This document shows, piece by piece, positions 62,777-64,000 of a stretch of DNA of 64,000 nucleotides. Numbering within the stretch: position 1 is the stretch's first letter; each line of letters begins with the position of its first letter. Below the pieces are notes generated by a model that was given only the letters and a program-made list of their open reading frames with translations, searched no databases and was not told the origin of the DNA. This DNA is from Variovorax sp. OV700 (GTDB taxonomy: Bacteria > Pseudomonadota > Gammaproteobacteria > Burkholderiales > Burkholderiaceae_C): the NCBI RefSeq assembly GCF_900099805.1, contig NZ_FNDR01000004.1:372001-436000 (forward strand), read 5' to 3'. Position numbers and translations under genes: made by a program.

Positions 62777-63547
62777 TCAGCCCGCTTCTTGCGGCACCTG
62801 CAGCGGCGGGCTGTCGCGGTAGGCCTCGGGGTCGAGCCGGCGCATCTCGGATTCAATCCAGGCCTCGACTTCGCGCATCAGCTCGTCGGGCTTGCGGCCG
62901 ATGCTGGGAATGGCTGGGCCGATCGACACGTCGACCACGCCGGGGCGCTTGATGAAGGCCTTGCGCGGCCAGACCTTGGCCGAGGTGACAGCAACGGGAA
63001 TCACCGGCACGCCGGTTTCGCACGCGAGCCGCGTGCCTCCGCTCTTGTAAGTGCCCTTCTGGCCGCGCGGAATGCGGGTGCCTTCGGGAAACATGATGAT
63101 CCAGATGCCTTGCGCCAGCAGCTTGCGGCCCTGGTTCACGACCTTGTTGAAGGCCTGCGCGCGCTGGCTGCGGTCGATGTGGATCATGTCGAGCCGGGCC
63201 ATCGCCCAGCCGAAGAAAGGCACGTAGATCAGTTCCTTCTTGAACACGAAGGCCAGCGGATGCGGCATCAGCGTGGGCATCAGAAAAGTCTCGAAGGTCG
63301 ACTGGTGCTTGACCAGCAGGACCGCGCCTGCGAGCTTGTCGGAGGGCAGGTTTTCCATGCCCGTCACGCGGGTGCGGATGCCCAGCAGCACGCGCGCGCC
63401 GCCGATGGCCCAGCTGAGCCATTGCACCGCCATCCAGTAGAGCGGAATGCCGCGCTTCCAGAGCGAGCTGACGCACATGATGATGCCCCAGGGCACGACG
63501 GTGACGAGCATCCAAAGGGCATGGAGCACGGAACGGATAAACGCCAT
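62777..63547 (-). CDS. plsC: 1-acyl-sn-glycerol-3-phosphate acyltransferase (PlsC)
   Basis: 256-residue membrane-associated enzyme acylating lysophosphatidic acid to phosphatidic acid. An N-terminal hydrophobic segment (VLHALWMLVTVVPWGIIMCVSSLW) anchors it. The catalytic box reads KHQSTFET, an HxxxxE variant of HxxxxD, and FPEGTRIPRGQKGTYKSGG is the glycerol-phosphate site. ATG 63547 overlaps the gmhB stop by one base (TGATG). The frame is open upstream through gmhB, but that is a shadow. Confidence 0.92.
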   Translation of the reverse strand: MAFIRSVLHALWMLVTVVPWGIIMCVSSLWKRGIPLYWMAVQWLSWAIGGARVLLGIRTRVTGMENLPSDKLAGAVLLVKHQSTFETFLMPTLMPHPLAFVFKKELIYVPFFGWAMARLDMIHIDRSQRAQAFNKVVNQGRKLLAQGIWIIMFPEGTRIPRGQKGTYKSGGTRLACETGVPVIPVAVTSAKVWPRKAFIKRPGVVDVSIGPAIPSIGRKPDELMREVEAWIESEMRRLDPEAYRDSPPLQVPQEAG

Positions 63548-64000
63548 CAGACAGCCACCTGCAGTGCGGCCTGCGCTTCGCGCGCAAGCAAGAAATCGAC
63601 AAAGGCGGCCAGGTTCTCGTGAACCATGGTGTTCGCCGGGTATTCGGGGGGCAGCGGATCGACGCCGCGACAGGCCGCGCCCATGCCGGTGAGCAGCAGG
63701 TGCGGCTCGCAGCCGGCCGCCGCGCCGGCCTGCAGGTCGCGCAGGCTGTCGCCCGCGGTGGGCACGTCTTTCAGGTCGATGCCGTAGCGGTCGCCGATCT
63801 GGCGAAACAGGCCCGGCGCGGGCTTGCGGCAATCGCAGCCTTCGTCGGGGCTGTGCGGGCAATAGAAGACCGCATCGACCCGCCCGCCCACGGCCGCGAG
63901 CATCTTGTGCATCTTGGCGTGCATGGCGTTGAGCGACGCCATGTCGAACAGGCCGCGCCCGAGGCCCGACTGGTTGGACGCGACCACCACGTGCCAGCCG
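63547..64000 (-). CDS. gmhB: D-glycero-beta-D-manno-heptose-1,7-bisphosphate 7-phosphatase (5' end cut by window)
   Basis: HAD phosphatase of the lipopolysaccharide heptose pathway, missing its N-terminus because the gene runs past the right edge of the window. The visible 151 residues include VVVASNQSGLGRG (motif II region), the zinc-binding CPHSPDEGCDCRKPAPGL and the motif IV GDSLRDLQAGAAAGC. The first DxD motif would lie just outside. It is first of three coupled genes here with plsC and ygjP. Confidence 0.9.
   Translation of the reverse strand, partial: GWHVVVASNQSGLGRGLFDMASLNAMHAKMHKMLAAVGGRVDAVFYCPHSPDEGCDCRKPAPGLFRQIGDRYGIDLKDVPTAGDSLRDLQAGAAAGCEPHLLLTGMGAACRGVDPLPPEYPANTMVHENLAAFVDFLLAREAQAALQVAV

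Overview
The window looks like chromosomal DNA of a GC-rich betaproteobacterium of the order Burkholderiales, most likely Comamonadaceae and Variovorax-like. This is inferred from gene content and order, not from a database search. Pointers are the M23 peptidase-anmK-erpA-rpsI-rplM block, a Bug/TctC solute receptor, a phasin, an SAH riboswitch in front of ahcY, a double-length UvrA and a full leucine/isovalerate catabolic cluster. Coding density is very high and nearly every gene has a recognisable family. I found no tRNA, rRNA, CRISPR array, phage or transposase gene.

Layout, left to right. 0-5.4 kb holds housekeeping genes: M23 peptidase, anmK, erpA, the rplM-rpsI operon with a clear promoter, and rlmJ. 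erpA sits between two near-identical hairpin terminators. 5.4-9.3 kb is a methyl-cycle operon, ahcY-tlyA-metF-rlpA, led by a sigma70-type promoter and an SAH riboswitch. 9.4-12.4 kb carries a secreted protein of unknown function, a phasin and prfC. 12.4-17.9 kb holds a three-gene ABC-2 exporter, a HAD phosphatase, and a divergent MFS/TetR pair around a 70-bp imperfect palindrome. 17.9-21.0 kb is an ornithine cyclodeaminase / acetylpolyamine deacetylase-like / Bug receptor operon. 21.2-26.9 kb is one gene encoding two UvrA proteins in tandem (1917 residues).

27-34.5 kb contains a branched-chain amino acid type receptor, a small membrane protein, an MHS-family transporter and a minus-strand run ending with HMG-CoA lyase (liuE). 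34.5-42.7 kb is the leucine/isovalerate degradation cluster, liuA-acyl-CoA ligase-liuB-liuC-DUF4126-liuD. It faces an AraC-type regulator across two direct repeats spaced 21 bp. The start of liuD has been partly duplicated, leaving a 41-codon leader ORF. 43.9-49.8 kb has a thioredoxin, a HAD phosphatase, a 598-bp long-armed palindromic element, an SDR, a pseudouridine synthase coupled to an LRR-kinase fusion, and a metallo-beta-lactamase-fold hydrolase. The hydrolase diverges from a LiuR/GnyR-like MerR regulator across a perfect 20-bp palindrome.

50-58.3 kb is a plus-strand run: carbonic anhydrase, aceK, thiolase, secreted M20 peptidase, acyl-CoA dehydrogenase and secreted amidase. 58.3-64 kb holds a LuxR-type regulator, a YchJ-like protein, thiC behind a TPP riboswitch, and gmhB-plsC-ygjP, with gmhB cut by the right edge.

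Together the genes suggest a versatile heterotroph. It catabolises branched-chain amino acids and acyl-CoAs to acetyl-CoA and acetoacetate, uses the glyoxylate bypass (aceK), stores polyhydroxyalkanoate (phasin), and controls methionine/SAM and thiamine genes by riboswitches.
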